Below the pieces are notes generated by a model, which searched no databases, was not told where the DNA came from, and saw nothing but the letters and a program-made list of their open reading frames with translations. The position numbers were made by a program, and so were the translations under genes. A stretch of 64,000 nucleotides of DNA from Streptomyces sp. R302 (GTDB lineage Bacteria; Actinomycetota; Actinomycetes; Streptomycetales; Streptomycetaceae): positions 675,026-739,025 of the forward strand of contig NZ_JABBGE010000003.1 in assembly GCF_012927245.1 (NCBI RefSeq). Reading direction: 5' to 3'. Below are positions 7,892-15,562 of this stretch, piece after piece (the stretch's first letter is position 1; every line of letters begins with the position of its first letter).

Positions 7892-8521
7892 TCAGGACTG
7901 CTCGGGCGCCGGCTCGTCGGCCGGGGGGAGCGCGGGGGGTGCCGGGGGCGTGTCGAGGTCGAGCCGCTTGGCCGCGACGGCCTCGGCGACCAGAGCGCGG
8001 CCGTCGAGGGGTTGCCGCTTGCTGGTCTTGGTGAAAAGCCATCGGAAGTGCGGCGCCTTGGTCGGCTGGATCGCCACCCCGGGCACGTCGTGCAGTTCTC
8101 CGGTCTCCGGGTCGACGTACCGGGGGGTGTTCGCCGCGTTCACGGCTCCGAGGACCCGCGCGGTGAACTGCTCGTCGATGACGACCTCGGTGCGGGCCGG
8201 GATGATCCGAAAGTCGAAGTGCTCCGGGTAGGTGTCGCGCACCCATGCCTCGAACGCGGGCCGGTCGACGACGCGGGCCTCGGCCTCGCCGCCAACACGG
8301 GTCACGGTGCCGAACTTCGTGCCGTCGTCGAGGGTGACGTCGGCCTTCGTGCTGCGGCTTGCCTGGTACTGCTGCGTGAGCAGCGTGGCGGCCTGCCTGT
8401 TGACGTCCTCGAACATCGCCTCGGCGCGGTCGAGTTGGGCCCGCATCGCCTGCCGATGCCGCAGGACGGCCGCGAGGAACTCGGCGTCGGGCGCCTCGAC
8501 CTTCTTCTCGACGGCGCTCAT
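7892..8521 (-). CDS. Phage hypothetical protein paired with ERF
   Basis: This is a 209-residue protein. The first 60 residues are helical with a coiled-coil pattern. The middle (about residues 60-170) is strand-rich with a VTLDDGTKFGTVTRVGG segment, and the C-terminus is Pro/Ala-rich. The ATG (8519-8521) overlaps the stop of the ERF gene, so it is translated with the annealing protein and could be its partner (nuclease, inhibitor or loader). I see no nuclease motif. Confidence 0.7.
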   Translation of the reverse strand: MSAVEKKVEAPDAEFLAAVLRHRQAMRAQLDRAEAMFEDVNRQAATLLTQQYQASRSTKADVTLDDGTKFGTVTRVGGEAEARVVDRPAFEAWVRDTYPEHFDFRIIPARTEVVIDEQFTARVLGAVNAANTPRYVDPETGELHDVPGVAIQPTKAPHFRWLFTKTSKRQPLDGRALVAEAVAAKRLDLDTPPAPPALPPADEPAPEQS

Positions 8522-9549
8522 GCGGCGGTCCCCTCGATCTTCTTCCGGAACGCGTGGAGCTGCACGGCGCTGGCCTGGGCGATCGGGACGCCGTAGACGC
8601 GCTCGAAATCGGCGTCGAGGGTGGTCAGGTGCGCGCGAGACGCGGCGATCCTGAGCGCCTCCTCGGCGGCGGCCGGGGGCGCACTGGGCGGCGTGGGGGT
8701 GGCGGCCGGGGCCGGTGCGGCGGGCGGGGCCTGCTGCTGCGGCCCGGCGGCAGGCTGCTGCGGCGCGGTGCTCGCGGCGCGCTTCTGGGCGGCGATGGCA
8801 TCGAGCTCGGCGATGTACTCCGGCGGCGCGCCGGCGTCCTCGGCGGCCTTCCGGATTGCGGCGAACTGCTCCTCGCTCGCGGCCTTCCGGGCCTCCCCGG
8901 CGTAGTCCCGGCGGCGCTGCTGCTGCGGCTGCTCCTCGCCCTGCGGCGCCCGCCGCTGCTGCTGACGCTGCCCGCGCTGGGGCCGCTGCTGCCCCCGCTG
9001 CTGCTGCGGGGAGTTGCCGGCGACTGGGTGGTCGCGGTCGCCGTCGTCGATGCTGCGTCCGTCCACCGGCAGCATGAACAGGGTGAACAGGAGGTACTTC
9101 AACGCGGCCGACTGCGCCTTGTTCATGGACTTGTCGGCGGTGTCGAACGCCTCGCCCGGGGTCTCGGCGATCAGGCAGTCGCCGGCCGGGCCGTAGACGC
9201 GGTACCGCATCGTGATCAGGGTCCGGGTGAACTTGCCGTCGCTGCGCATCTGCTGCTGAGCGAGCTGGGGCAGGATGAACAGACCGTGCTTCCGCATCGG
9301 TCCGGCCATCGCGGACATGACGTCGTCGATGCCCCGGAACTGGTAGTTCTGCGACGCGTTCCGCTGGTTCTTGCCCACCGGCATGGCGTCGGCCATGACG
9401 GCGGCGATGACGGCGAACACGCGGGGGGCGTCTGCCGGGGTCCCGGCGGGCGCGGGCTCGTACGCCGAGGTGGCCATGGGGAACGGGGCCGGGGCCGGGG
9501 TCGGGGCGGTCGGTGCGGTCTGAGCGGTGGGCAGGGTGGTGACGGTCAC
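8518..9549 (-). CDS. ERF-family single-strand annealing recombinase
   Basis: This is a 343-residue protein. A low-complexity Ala/Pro/Thr leader of about 40 residues precedes the ERF domain (about 45-165). ERF features are NASQNYQFRGIDDVMSAMAG, the PMRKHGLFILP strand, and DKSMNKAQSAALKYLLFTLF, where a Tyr/Phe and Lys/Gln-Ser-Ala helix is diagnostic. A Gln/Arg-rich linker follows (170-210), then a C-terminal helical domain with an EEALRIA segment. It starts at GTG (9547-9549), overlapping the upstream stop. It should anneal complementary single strands during phage recombination and genome circularisation, working with SSB. Confidence 0.88.
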   Translation of the reverse strand: MTVTTLPTAQTAPTAPTPAPAPFPMATSAYEPAPAGTPADAPRVFAVIAAVMADAMPVGKNQRNASQNYQFRGIDDVMSAMAGPMRKHGLFILPQLAQQQMRSDGKFTRTLITMRYRVYGPAGDCLIAETPGEAFDTADKSMNKAQSAALKYLLFTLFMLPVDGRSIDDGDRDHPVAGNSPQQQRGQQRPQRGQRQQQRRAPQGEEQPQQQRRRDYAGEARKAASEEQFAAIRKAAEDAGAPPEYIAELDAIAAQKRAASTAPQQPAAGPQQQAPPAAPAPAATPTPPSAPPAAAEEALRIAASRAHLTTLDADFERVYGVPIAQASAVQLHAFRKKIEGTAA

Positions 9550-9923
9550 GGGCGGTTCTCCTGTGCGGGGGTGCGGTGGCGGATGGCGGCGGCCTGCTTC
9601 GTGAGCGAGGTGGCGAGGGCGATGGCGTCGTCGGCGTCGAGCAGGTCGTCGAGGCGCTCGGCGGCCTCCAACCGGTCGAGCAGGGAGTCGCGGGACCCGT
9701 CCGCCTCGGCGGCCCGGACGGCGCGCTCCCAGTCGGCGGCGTCGTCGCTCACGACCACGTGGTCGAGGGAGACGACGTTGGCGGCGTGCGCGGTGAGCAG
9801 GCGGCCGAACAGGTCGGGGTCCTCGGCGTAGGCGAGGGCGAGTTCGTCGAGCAGGGGGGAGGCGGCGAGGGTGACCGGGAGGCGGACGGCGGTTCCGTCG
9901 GCGGTGAGGGTCGGACGGATCAC
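9546..9923 (-). CDS. Phage hypothetical protein
   Basis: This 125-residue, acidic, mostly helical protein is rich in Asp and Ala. The GTG start (9921-9923) overlaps the upstream stop and has GGAGGTGA a few bases before it. No motif is recognised. It lies between another unknown gene and the ERF recombinase in a fully overlapping operon, so it is probably part of the recombination/replication group. Confidence 0.65.
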   Translation of the reverse strand: MIRPTLTADGTAVRLPVTLAASPLLDELALAYAEDPDLFGRLLTAHAANVVSLDHVVVSDDAADWERAVRAAEADGSRDSLLDRLEAAERLDDLLDADDAIALATSLTKQAAAIRHRTPAQENRP

Positions 9924-10306
9924 CGGTTCACCTCCGGGTCGAGGCCGAGGGCGGCCGGCGCGGTCGGCGTCTGGTCGATCAGACGGCCGGTGTCGGCGCG
10001 GTAGATGTGCGGGCGCGTCCAGTCGGCCCCCGGGAACGCGTCGACGAGCAGGCGGCGGGCAGCGCGGTGCGCCTCGGCGTCGGCCTTGATCGGCTGGCCG
10101 GTGAGGGTCGCGAGGGACACGAGCGTGCGGCGGGTGGGGACGCCGGACGGGTCGGTGTGGACGGGGGTCAAGCAGACGCGAACGGTGCCGGGGGCGATCC
10201 GGTGCAGCTCGGCGGCGAGGTGGTTGCGGAACTCGACGTGCTTGCGGCCGGCCTGTCCGCCACGGAGCGCGGCGGCGGCGTGGAGCTGGGTACGCTGGGG
10301 GTTCAT
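9920..10306 (-). CDS. Phage hypothetical protein
   Basis: This 128-residue protein has an ATG at 10304-10306 preceded by AAGGAG. The beginning (LHAAAALRGGQAGRKHVEFR) suggests a basic helix. The central part contains VRVCLTPVHTDPSG and GQPIKADAEAHRAARRLL. I do not recognise the family. The gene follows a GC hairpin (10334-10361) after the small 61-residue gene. Confidence 0.65.
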   Translation of the reverse strand: MNPQRTQLHAAAALRGGQAGRKHVEFRNHLAAELHRIAPGTVRVCLTPVHTDPSGVPTRRTLVSLATLTGQPIKADAEAHRAARRLLVDAFPGADWTRPHIYRADTGRLIDQTPTAPAALGLDPEVNR

Positions 10307-10333
10307 GAGTCGGTCTCCTTCGGGGGATCGGTC

Positions 10334-10361
10334 GGGCCGTCCGGGTGCCACCGGGCGGCCC
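10334..10361 (-). terminator. GC hairpin, possible attenuator
   Basis: An 11-bp stem with one mismatch (10334-10344 with 10351-10361, 6-base loop) lies in the 64-base gap between the first two small genes and the rest of the early operon. It may act as a partial terminator that an antiterminator could override. Confidence 0.4.
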
Positions 10362-10370
10362 TTTCGCGTG

Positions 10371-10556
10371 TCAGGCGGCGAGTGGCTGGGGGGTGGCCTG
10401 CTCGCGCTGCTGGCGGAGCAGGCGGCGGACGATCAGCTCTCGTTCGGGGGAGAGGCGACCGGTCGCGTAGTCGGCGGCGATGTCGGCGAGGGCGATGTCG
10501 AGAACGCGGCGAGCGTTGGCGAATGCCTGCTCTCGGGGGATGACGAGGCCGGTCAT
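10371..10556 (-). CDS. Small phage hypothetical protein
   Basis: This 61-residue helical protein starts at ATG 10554-10556, overlapping the stop of the Cro-like gene (ATGA). The second half (RLSPERELIVRRLLRQQREQ) is strongly charged. The coupling to the switch gene suggests an early regulatory or DNA-binding role, but no motif proves this. A recombination directionality factor or an accessory of the HTH protein are alternatives I cannot test. Confidence 0.6.
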   Translation of the reverse strand: MTGLVIPREQAFANARRVLDIALADIAADYATGRLSPERELIVRRLLRQQREQATPQPLAA

Positions 10557-10765
10557 GCGGCGGCCTTTGCCGGGGTGATGAGCTGCGCGGTTGTGAGCCC
10601 GTACCGGGCGTGGACCTTCGCCGCGAGGCGGGCCGAGGGGGCGGTCACGCCACCCCACAGGCGCCATGCCGTAACGGGCGGGATGCCGAGGTCTGCGGCA
10701 AGAGCCTTGTAGTCGCCGACCCCGTGCGCGGTGGCGGCCTGCTGCAAGAGAGCGCGGTCGTACAT
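10553..10765 (-). CDS. Cro-like HTH protein, first gene of early operon
   Basis: This is a 70-residue protein. A helix-turn-helix is visible at about residues 16-40 (YKALAADLGIPPVTAWRLWGG), where the recognition helix follows a short turn. The ATG (10763-10765) has GAAGGA upstream. Its promoter (-35 TTTCAC 10834-10839, -10 TATCTT 10811-10816, 17-base spacer) lies inside a dyad matching one near the divergent HTH gene. Size, position and divergence resemble Cro-type proteins that turn off the lysogenic repressor. Which of the two HTH proteins maintains lysogeny is inferred. Confidence 0.75.
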   Translation of the reverse strand: MYDRALLQQAATAHGVGDYKALAADLGIPPVTAWRLWGGVTAPSARLAAKVHARYGLTTAQLITPAKAAA

Positions 10766-10782
10766 GGGCGTGTCCTTCTTTC

Positions 10783-10843
10783 CTGGCAGATACGTGTCTG
10801 CCGAGACAGAAAGATAGCACCTATCTTTCACTCGTGAAAGATA
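10783..10843 (-). promoter_or_regulatory. Early promoter with operator O1
   Basis: The minus-strand promoter is TTTCAC (10834-10839), 17 bases, TATCTT (10811-10816). A perfect dyad TATCTTTCAC-N2-GTGAAAGATA (10822-10843) covers the -35. A second dyad GAAAGATAG-CAC-CTATCTTTC (10809-10829) covers the spacer. Downstream a GGCAG-N8-CTGCC dyad (10785-10802) matches the spacing of the one at 4349-4384. The core TTTCA-N4-TGAAA recurs at 11043-11056. Confidence 0.65.
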
Positions 10844-10928
10844 AAAACGGTGGGGCGATGTCAGACCCGTGCCCGAGACTTGCTGGTCGGGAGATGTAAC
10901 GGCATGTGACGGAGTCATGTGCTTCGCG

Positions 10929-10973
10929 TTGACAGAGTGGTTGAAAGGTGGGCACTATCGAACTCACGTTCGA
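10929..10973 (+). promoter_or_regulatory. SOS (LexA) box with TTGACA promoter element
   Basis: A perfect 16-bp palindrome TCGAAC-N4-GTTCGA is at 10958-10973. It is the LexA box of Gram-positive and actinobacterial SOS genes. A consensus -35 TTGACA is at 10929-10934, with a weak -10 near 10952-10958, so the box covers the start region of a plus-strand promoter. This suggests repression by host LexA and induction by DNA damage. Confidence 0.7.
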
Positions 10974-11041
10974 CTTAAACGTGACAGGTCGAACGAGTAG
11001 TGCCGAGCCGAGGGGAGGGGGAGCCATGTCTAGAACTCGCT

Positions 11042-11071
11042 GTTTCATCAGTGAAACGAGCGCGCTAGATT
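11042..11071 (+). promoter_or_regulatory. Operator O2 and leaderless promoter of HTH regulator
   Basis: The dyad GTTTCA-N4-TGAAAC (11042-11057) shares the TTTCA-N4-TGAAA core with O1. A TAGATT -10 (11066-11071) lies six bases before the ATG at 11078, the pattern of a leaderless transcript. The operator overlaps the -35 region, so the regulator may control itself. Confidence 0.6.
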
Positions 11072-11077
11072 TCTGCC

Positions 11078-11518
11078 ATGGCAGAAAACAAGAACGAGGC
11101 GACGCGCAGGGCGTTCGCCGCGTGGCTCTCCCAGGAACTCGTGAGACGCGGATACGACGTCACCGGCCTACGCAGCGGCGGACGCTCCCGCTTCGCCGCA
11201 GATAGCGGCCTCAGCGCCTCGACCGTCGGACGGCTCCTCCGGGGCGAAGCGGTCACGGACACCCGCGTCCTCGGCACCCTCGCCGCCGCGATCAACAAGC
11301 CCCTCGCCGAGATCCTCGTGCGAACCGGCGTCATCAGCGACGAGCAGCTCTACCAGGTCCAGCACCCCACGACGGACACCGCCCGCAAGATCAGCCCCGA
11401 GGAAGCCGCAGACGACCTCGGCATCACCGACCCCCACAAGCGTGAGCTGTTCCTCAACATGACGCGCACGTTGCAAGACCAGACCAACTACGGCGAGGGC
11501 GAGGCCCGAGCCGAATAG
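11078..11518 (+). CDS. XRE-type HTH regulator, candidate phage repressor
   Basis: This is a 146-residue protein. The N-terminal 75 residues hold an XRE-like fold: GGRSRFAADSGLSASTVGRL is the helix-turn-helix, followed by LRGEAVTDTRVLGTLAAAIN, typical of the last helices. The C-terminal half is helical and acidic and may dimerise. No LexA-like peptidase Ser/Lys motif is seen, so RecA-triggered self-cleavage is unlikely. It starts at a leaderless ATG and leads a three-gene plus-strand unit ending in the integrase, divergent from the early operon. This layout fits a lysogeny repressor expressed from the prophage. Confidence 0.8.
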   Translation: MAENKNEATRRAFAAWLSQELVRRGYDVTGLRSGGRSRFAADSGLSASTVGRLLRGEAVTDTRVLGTLAAAINKPLAEILVRTGVISDEQLYQVQHPTTDTARKISPEEAADDLGITDPHKRELFLNMTRTLQDQTNYGEGEARAE

Positions 11519-11538
11519 CACTGCCCGGAGGTCACCCG

Positions 11539-11910
11539 TTGTTCCGTCGTCCCGCGCCCCTCATCACCGCAGGTCTCTTCACCGCCGCCCTCTCCGTCGG
11601 GGCGACCGGATGGGCCACCAGCACCCAGGCCCTCACCGATGCGGGCATCCTTGGCGCCGTCGCGACGGTCCCCCTCCTCTATTGGGTGATGATCACCCGA
11701 ACCCACCAGATCACCGACGATCAGCTCGCCGAAGCGCACCAAGCCGGCTACGTCCTGGCTCTCCACCACGTTGCGCGCGGTCTGCTCGTCCCGGACCCGG
11801 CCCCGCCGACCCCCGGCCATCACCAGGACGACGAGCAGACCCCGGGCAACGTGGTGCACCTCCGCCACCGCCCGACCTACACCACCGAGGAGAAACGGAC
11901 GGCACAGTGA
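11539..11910 (+). CDS. Small two-span membrane protein
   Basis: This is a 123-residue protein. The start is TTG (11539) preceded by GGAGG. Two hydrophobic spans are at about residues 8-27 (PLITAGLFTAALSVGATGWA) and 36-52 (GILGAVATVPLLYWVMI). The rest is a hydrophilic, His/Pro-rich cytoplasmic tail. The last bases overlap the integrase GTG (GTGA). The function is unknown. Lysogenic conversion or superinfection exclusion are guesses from position and topology only. Confidence 0.7.
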   Translation: MFRRPAPLITAGLFTAALSVGATGWATSTQALTDAGILGAVATVPLLYWVMITRTHQITDDQLAEAHQAGYVLALHHVARGLLVPDPAPPTPGHHQDDEQTPGNVVHLRHRPTYTTEEKRTAQ

Positions 11911-13529
11911 AACCGTCGGACACGTTCCGCAGCCCCCTGCACGACGAGGGGGGCGAACCGTGGCTCGGGTACATCCGGGTCTCGACCTACAAAGAGGAGA
12001 AGATCTCACCAGAGATCCAGCGCGAGGCAATTACCCAGTGGGCCGCCCGAACAGGCCGTCGCATCGTGAAGTGGGTGACCGACCTCGACGTCAGCGGACG
12101 TCACTTCAAACGCAAGATCACCAAGTGCGTCGAGAGCGTCGAGGGAGGCGACGCGTACGGCGTTGCCGTGTGGAAGTACAGCCGGTTTGGCCGCGACCGC
12201 ACCGGAAACGCGCTCTGGCTCGCCAAGCTCGAAGCTGCTGGCGGTCAGCTCGAATCCGCCACGGAGCCGGTCGACGCAAGCACCGCCATCGGCCGCTTTC
12301 AGCGCGGCATGATCCTGGAGTTCGCCGCCTTCGAAAGTGACCGCGCCGGCGAACAGTGGAAGGAAACACACGAGCACCGGCAATACAAGCTGGGCTTGCC
12401 AGCCAGCGGCGGAAAGCGCTTCGGCTACGTCTGGCACCGACGCTGGAACCCTGAAACGGAAACGCTCCAGAAGGAGCGGTACGAACCCGACCAGGCGATC
12501 GCCCCCGTCGTCGCGGACCTCTACCGCGCCTACGTTGCAGGCAAGGGATTCCCGCAGTTGGTGCAGTCCCTGAACGGTCAGGGACACCGGAACAACTCGG
12601 GCGGCCTGTGGAGCACCGACACCCTGCGTTGGTACATGGACAGCGGCTTCCCCGCTGGCCTGCTCCGCGTGCACGACCCCGAGCACCGATGCCGCAAGAA
12701 GGACGGCAACTGTCGTTCGAAGATCTACATCCAAGGTACGCACGAGGAGCTGATCGAGTTCGCCCTGTGGACGGCGTACCTTGCACGCCGTCAGACCGTC
12801 CGCACCACCAAGCCCCGCGCCCGATCCGGGACGTACGAACTTGCCGGATTGCCGACCTGCGGCGGGTGCCGATCAGGCACCAGTCTGAACACCCGACGCC
12901 GACACGGCAGCACCACCACTGAACCCGGCTACTCGTACAGGTGCACCCGACGAGCGAAGTATGGGCGTCTCTCGTGCGAGGGCGTACTCGTCCCGCGCAG
13001 CATCGTTGAAAAGGAGGTGACCAAGTGGCTCAAGGAACGGGCCGCCGACGGCATCGACAATGCACCGTCCACAGACGTCAGCCCCCGCCGTGACCTCGCT
13101 GCCGAGCAGGCCACCCGCGCCCGCGCGCGAGTGCAGGCGCAAGCCGAAGTCGACCGGCACCGCGCCGCCATCGCCCGACTGCGAGCGGACCACGCAGCCA
13201 ACCCGGACGACTGGGAGCAGGACGAGTACGAGGACGCCCTCGCCCTCGCCCGAAAGAAGCGAGCCGACGCACAAGCGCAGCTCGATAGCTTCCCCGACGA
13301 CGAGCCTCTCCCGGACCGCGCAGAGGCTGAGGCTTTGATTGCCGGCGCGGCCGAAGCGTGGGATGCCTTGGACGCGCGACAGCGCAACGCCCTGCTTCGC
13401 CAGCTCGTACGCCGAGTTGTGCTGACCAGGACCGGGCCCGGTCTGGCCGAGGTGACCGTGCACCCGGTGTGGGAGCCTGACCCGTGGGCCGACCTTGAGC
13501 CCGTGAGTCGCGGGGTCATTACGGGGTGA
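11907..13529 (+). CDS. int: Large serine integrase
   Basis: This is a 540-residue site-specific recombinase. The start is GTG 11907, four bases into the upstream gene, with GAGGAG before it. The catalytic domain spans about residues 18-165: GYIRVSTYKEE carries the nucleophile Ser26, and WKYSRFGRDR and MILEFAAFESDRAGEQWKET are the resolvase core and helix E. The recombinase domain follows (about 175-320). A zinc ribbon has CGGC...C...C near 325-375, then a coiled coil (about 420-480) and a C-terminal tail. It should integrate the phage by attP x attB strand exchange through Ser-DNA links. Its position at the chromosome junction fits that. Confidence 0.94.
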   Translation: MKPSDTFRSPLHDEGGEPWLGYIRVSTYKEEKISPEIQREAITQWAARTGRRIVKWVTDLDVSGRHFKRKITKCVESVEGGDAYGVAVWKYSRFGRDRTGNALWLAKLEAAGGQLESATEPVDASTAIGRFQRGMILEFAAFESDRAGEQWKETHEHRQYKLGLPASGGKRFGYVWHRRWNPETETLQKERYEPDQAIAPVVADLYRAYVAGKGFPQLVQSLNGQGHRNNSGGLWSTDTLRWYMDSGFPAGLLRVHDPEHRCRKKDGNCRSKIYIQGTHEELIEFALWTAYLARRQTVRTTKPRARSGTYELAGLPTCGGCRSGTSLNTRRRHGSTTTEPGYSYRCTRRAKYGRLSCEGVLVPRSIVEKEVTKWLKERAADGIDNAPSTDVSPRRDLAAEQATRARARVQAQAEVDRHRAAIARLRADHAANPDDWEQDEYEDALALARKKRADAQAQLDSFPDDEPLPDRAEAEALIAGAAEAWDALDARQRNALLRQLVRRVVLTRTGPGLAEVTVHPVWEPDPWADLEPVSRGVITG

Positions 13530-13577
13530 CCACCCCCATAAGTGTTTTACCAGAACTGGTGTGCGACACTCCGCTTC
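13530..13577. other. Predicted prophage-chromosome junction (att site)
   Basis: The 48 bases between the integrase stop and the exporter ATG hold a perfect dyad ACCAG-AA-CTGGT (13549-13560). Serine-integrase sites are about 40-50 bp with imperfect arms around a 2-bp core, so the attachment site is likely here or overlaps the integrase 3' end. The other junction is outside the window, so the core cannot be defined. The dyad could also be an operator of the exporter gene. Confidence 0.4.
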
Positions 13578-14234
13578 ATGCTGGGTGTCATCGATCTGCC
13601 GACCTATCTCGCCGGGCTCGTCCTCATCATCCTCCTGCCGGGGCCGAACTCGCTCTACGTGCTGTCCGTCGCCGCCCGCAAGGGGACGCGGACCGGGTAC
13701 AAGGCCGCCGCCGGGGTCTTCACCGGCGACACGATCCTGATGACGCTGGCCGCCCTCGGTGCGGCCTCCCTGCTCCAGACCACGCCGGTGCTCTTCACGA
13801 TCGTCAAGTACGCGGGCGCCGGATACCTGGCCTGGATGGCGTACGGGATGCTCCGCGCCGCCCTCGCCATGTGGCGCTCCCGGCACGAGACCGCCGAGGT
13901 CGCGGCCGAGGCGGCGGAGAGCGGGCCCTCCGAGCACCCGTACCGCCGGGCGCTCGTCATCAGCCTCTTCAACCCGAAGGCGATCCTCTTCCTGATCTCC
14001 TTCTTCGTGCAGTTCGTGGACCCCTCCTACGCCTATCCGGCGCTCTCCTTCCTGGTCCTCGGAGCCCTGCTCCAGTTCGGCAGCTTCCTCTACCTGACGA
14101 CGCTGATCTTCAGCGGCACCCGGCTCGCCGCCGCCTTCCGCCGCCGCAAGCGCCTCTCCGCCGGCGCCACCACCGCCGCCGGCACCCTCTTCCTCGGCTT
14201 CGCCGTGAAGCTCTCCCTGAGCAGCGCCGCCTGA
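13578..14234 (+). CDS. LysE/RhtB-family amino acid exporter (LeuE-like)
   Basis: This 218-residue membrane protein begins VIDLPTYLAGLVLIILLPGPN, the diagnostic LysE/RhtB opening with the PGPN turn, followed by a small-residue helix. About six hydrophobic spans are visible (6-28, 40-62, 68-88, 120-140, 147-170, 190-212), and NPKAILF is the family's second conserved element. It should export neutral amino acids such as leucine. I chose the ATG at 13578; a GTG at 13542 would add 12 residues. It is the first chromosomal gene beyond the prophage, so insertion may have changed its promoter. Confidence 0.88.
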   Translation: MLGVIDLPTYLAGLVLIILLPGPNSLYVLSVAARKGTRTGYKAAAGVFTGDTILMTLAALGAASLLQTTPVLFTIVKYAGAGYLAWMAYGMLRAALAMWRSRHETAEVAAEAAESGPSEHPYRRALVISLFNPKAILFLISFFVQFVDPSYAYPALSFLVLGALLQFGSFLYLTTLIFSGTRLAAAFRRRKRLSAGATTAAGTLFLGFAVKLSLSSAA

Positions 14235-14237
14235 CTT

Positions 14238-15562
14238 TGACGTCACCCGTTCGTCCGTTCGTGTGAAGCCGCTGAATTCTCGAAGAAACAGCCGAAGGCG
14301 GTATTACGGTCGCATCATGGCAACCTTTTCCACAGCAGCCGGTGGTACGGCGCATGCCCGGTACTCGTACCGGCTTCGTGTGTCGTCCACGGCGCTGGCC
14401 GCGCTGCTCGGGGAGTGGGATCGATGCCGGTGGATCTGGAACGAGTGCGTCGTGCGGTCGAAGAAGGCGCATGCCGCCGGTGAGAAGTGCGGACCGGCCA
14501 GGCTGGACCGGATGCTCACCGAGGCGCGGGCCATCACTCCCTGGCTTGCCCAGGGATCGTCGGTGCCACAGCAACAACTCATCCGTGACTTCGGCAGGGC
14601 CCGCACGAAGGCGTTGAAGGACATCAAGGATCGCCTGCCCGTTCGGCGGCGGGCAGGACTCCCTGCGTACAAGAAGAGGCGTGTGGCCGATCCGACGCTC
14701 AACTACACGCGGAACGGATTCCGTCTGAAGGACGGACGACTGCACCTCGCGGGCGGGATCGTGCTGTCGGTGGTGTGGTCACGGGCGTTGCCTGCCGACC
14801 CGACGTCCGTACGTGTTCACCGCGACGCCGTCGGGCACTGGTACGCCTCCTTCGTGGTTCCTGCCACGCCCCAGCCCCTGCCCGAGACCGGGGCGGTGCT
14901 CGGGATCGACTGGGGCGTGAAGGAGATCGCCACCACCACAAGTGATGCCCACAACCTTCCGCACCCGGAGTTCGGCCGGAAGGCCAAGGAGCGGCTGTCC
15001 CGGTACGACCGGATGATGGCTCGCCGTAGGCCCGAACGGGGGAAGGCGGCTTCGAAGGGGTACCGGGCGGCGAAGCGGCTGCGGGCGAAGGCGTACCAGA
15101 AGGTCGCCAGGCAGCGTGTGGACACGGGCCGCAAGTGGGCCAAGAAGGTGATGCGCGACCATGACGTCGTCGCGGTGGAGGACTTCCGTCCCCGGTTCCT
15201 CGCCAGGACGATGATGGCACGGAAGGCCGCTGACGCGGCGATCGGCGCGACCAAGAGCGCTCTGATCGAGATGGGCCGCAAACACGGGCGGGACATCCGT
15301 CTTGTACACCCGGCCCACACCACCATGGACTGCGCGCGGTGCGGAGCGAGAGCCAAGCACGCCCTGCCGCTGTCGGAACGTACCTACACGTGCGATGCGT
15401 GCGGAGCGACGTCCCCGAGGGACAAGAACTCCGCCCGTGTGATGCTCGTCCGGGCAGGTCTGGACCCGGCTGGTGCCGAGGGTGTGAGACCTCCTGGAGC
15501 GTGGCTCCAGGAGGCGACCCGAGCCAGGAATCCTCTCCCTGAGCAGGGATGGGAGCATTCAA
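14238..15562 (+). mobile_element. TnpB-only IS200/IS605-type element (IS1341-like)
   Basis: The element contains tnpB without tnpA. The right end is proposed at 15562, where TTCAA (15558-15562) follows a compact hairpin; IS200/IS605 elements end at a TCAA-type cleavage site. The left end is uncertain: TTGAC at 14238-14242 resembles the TTGAT-type target motif. Without its own transposase it would move only in trans. Confidence 0.4.

Noticed and set aside
11026..11205. A 59-residue frame with a good ribosome site upstream of the HTH regulator
   Set aside because: It overlaps the N-terminus of the regulator in another frame, contains operator O2 and yields an Arg-rich peptide; the SOS/leaderless elements explain the region better.
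1..13530. pSAM2-type actinomycete integrative conjugative element
   Set aside because: No TraB-like translocase, tyrosine integrase or tRNA target; the ERF, HNH, WhiB, methyltransferase and initiator set fits a phage better. Structural genes would lie outside the window, so this is not proven.
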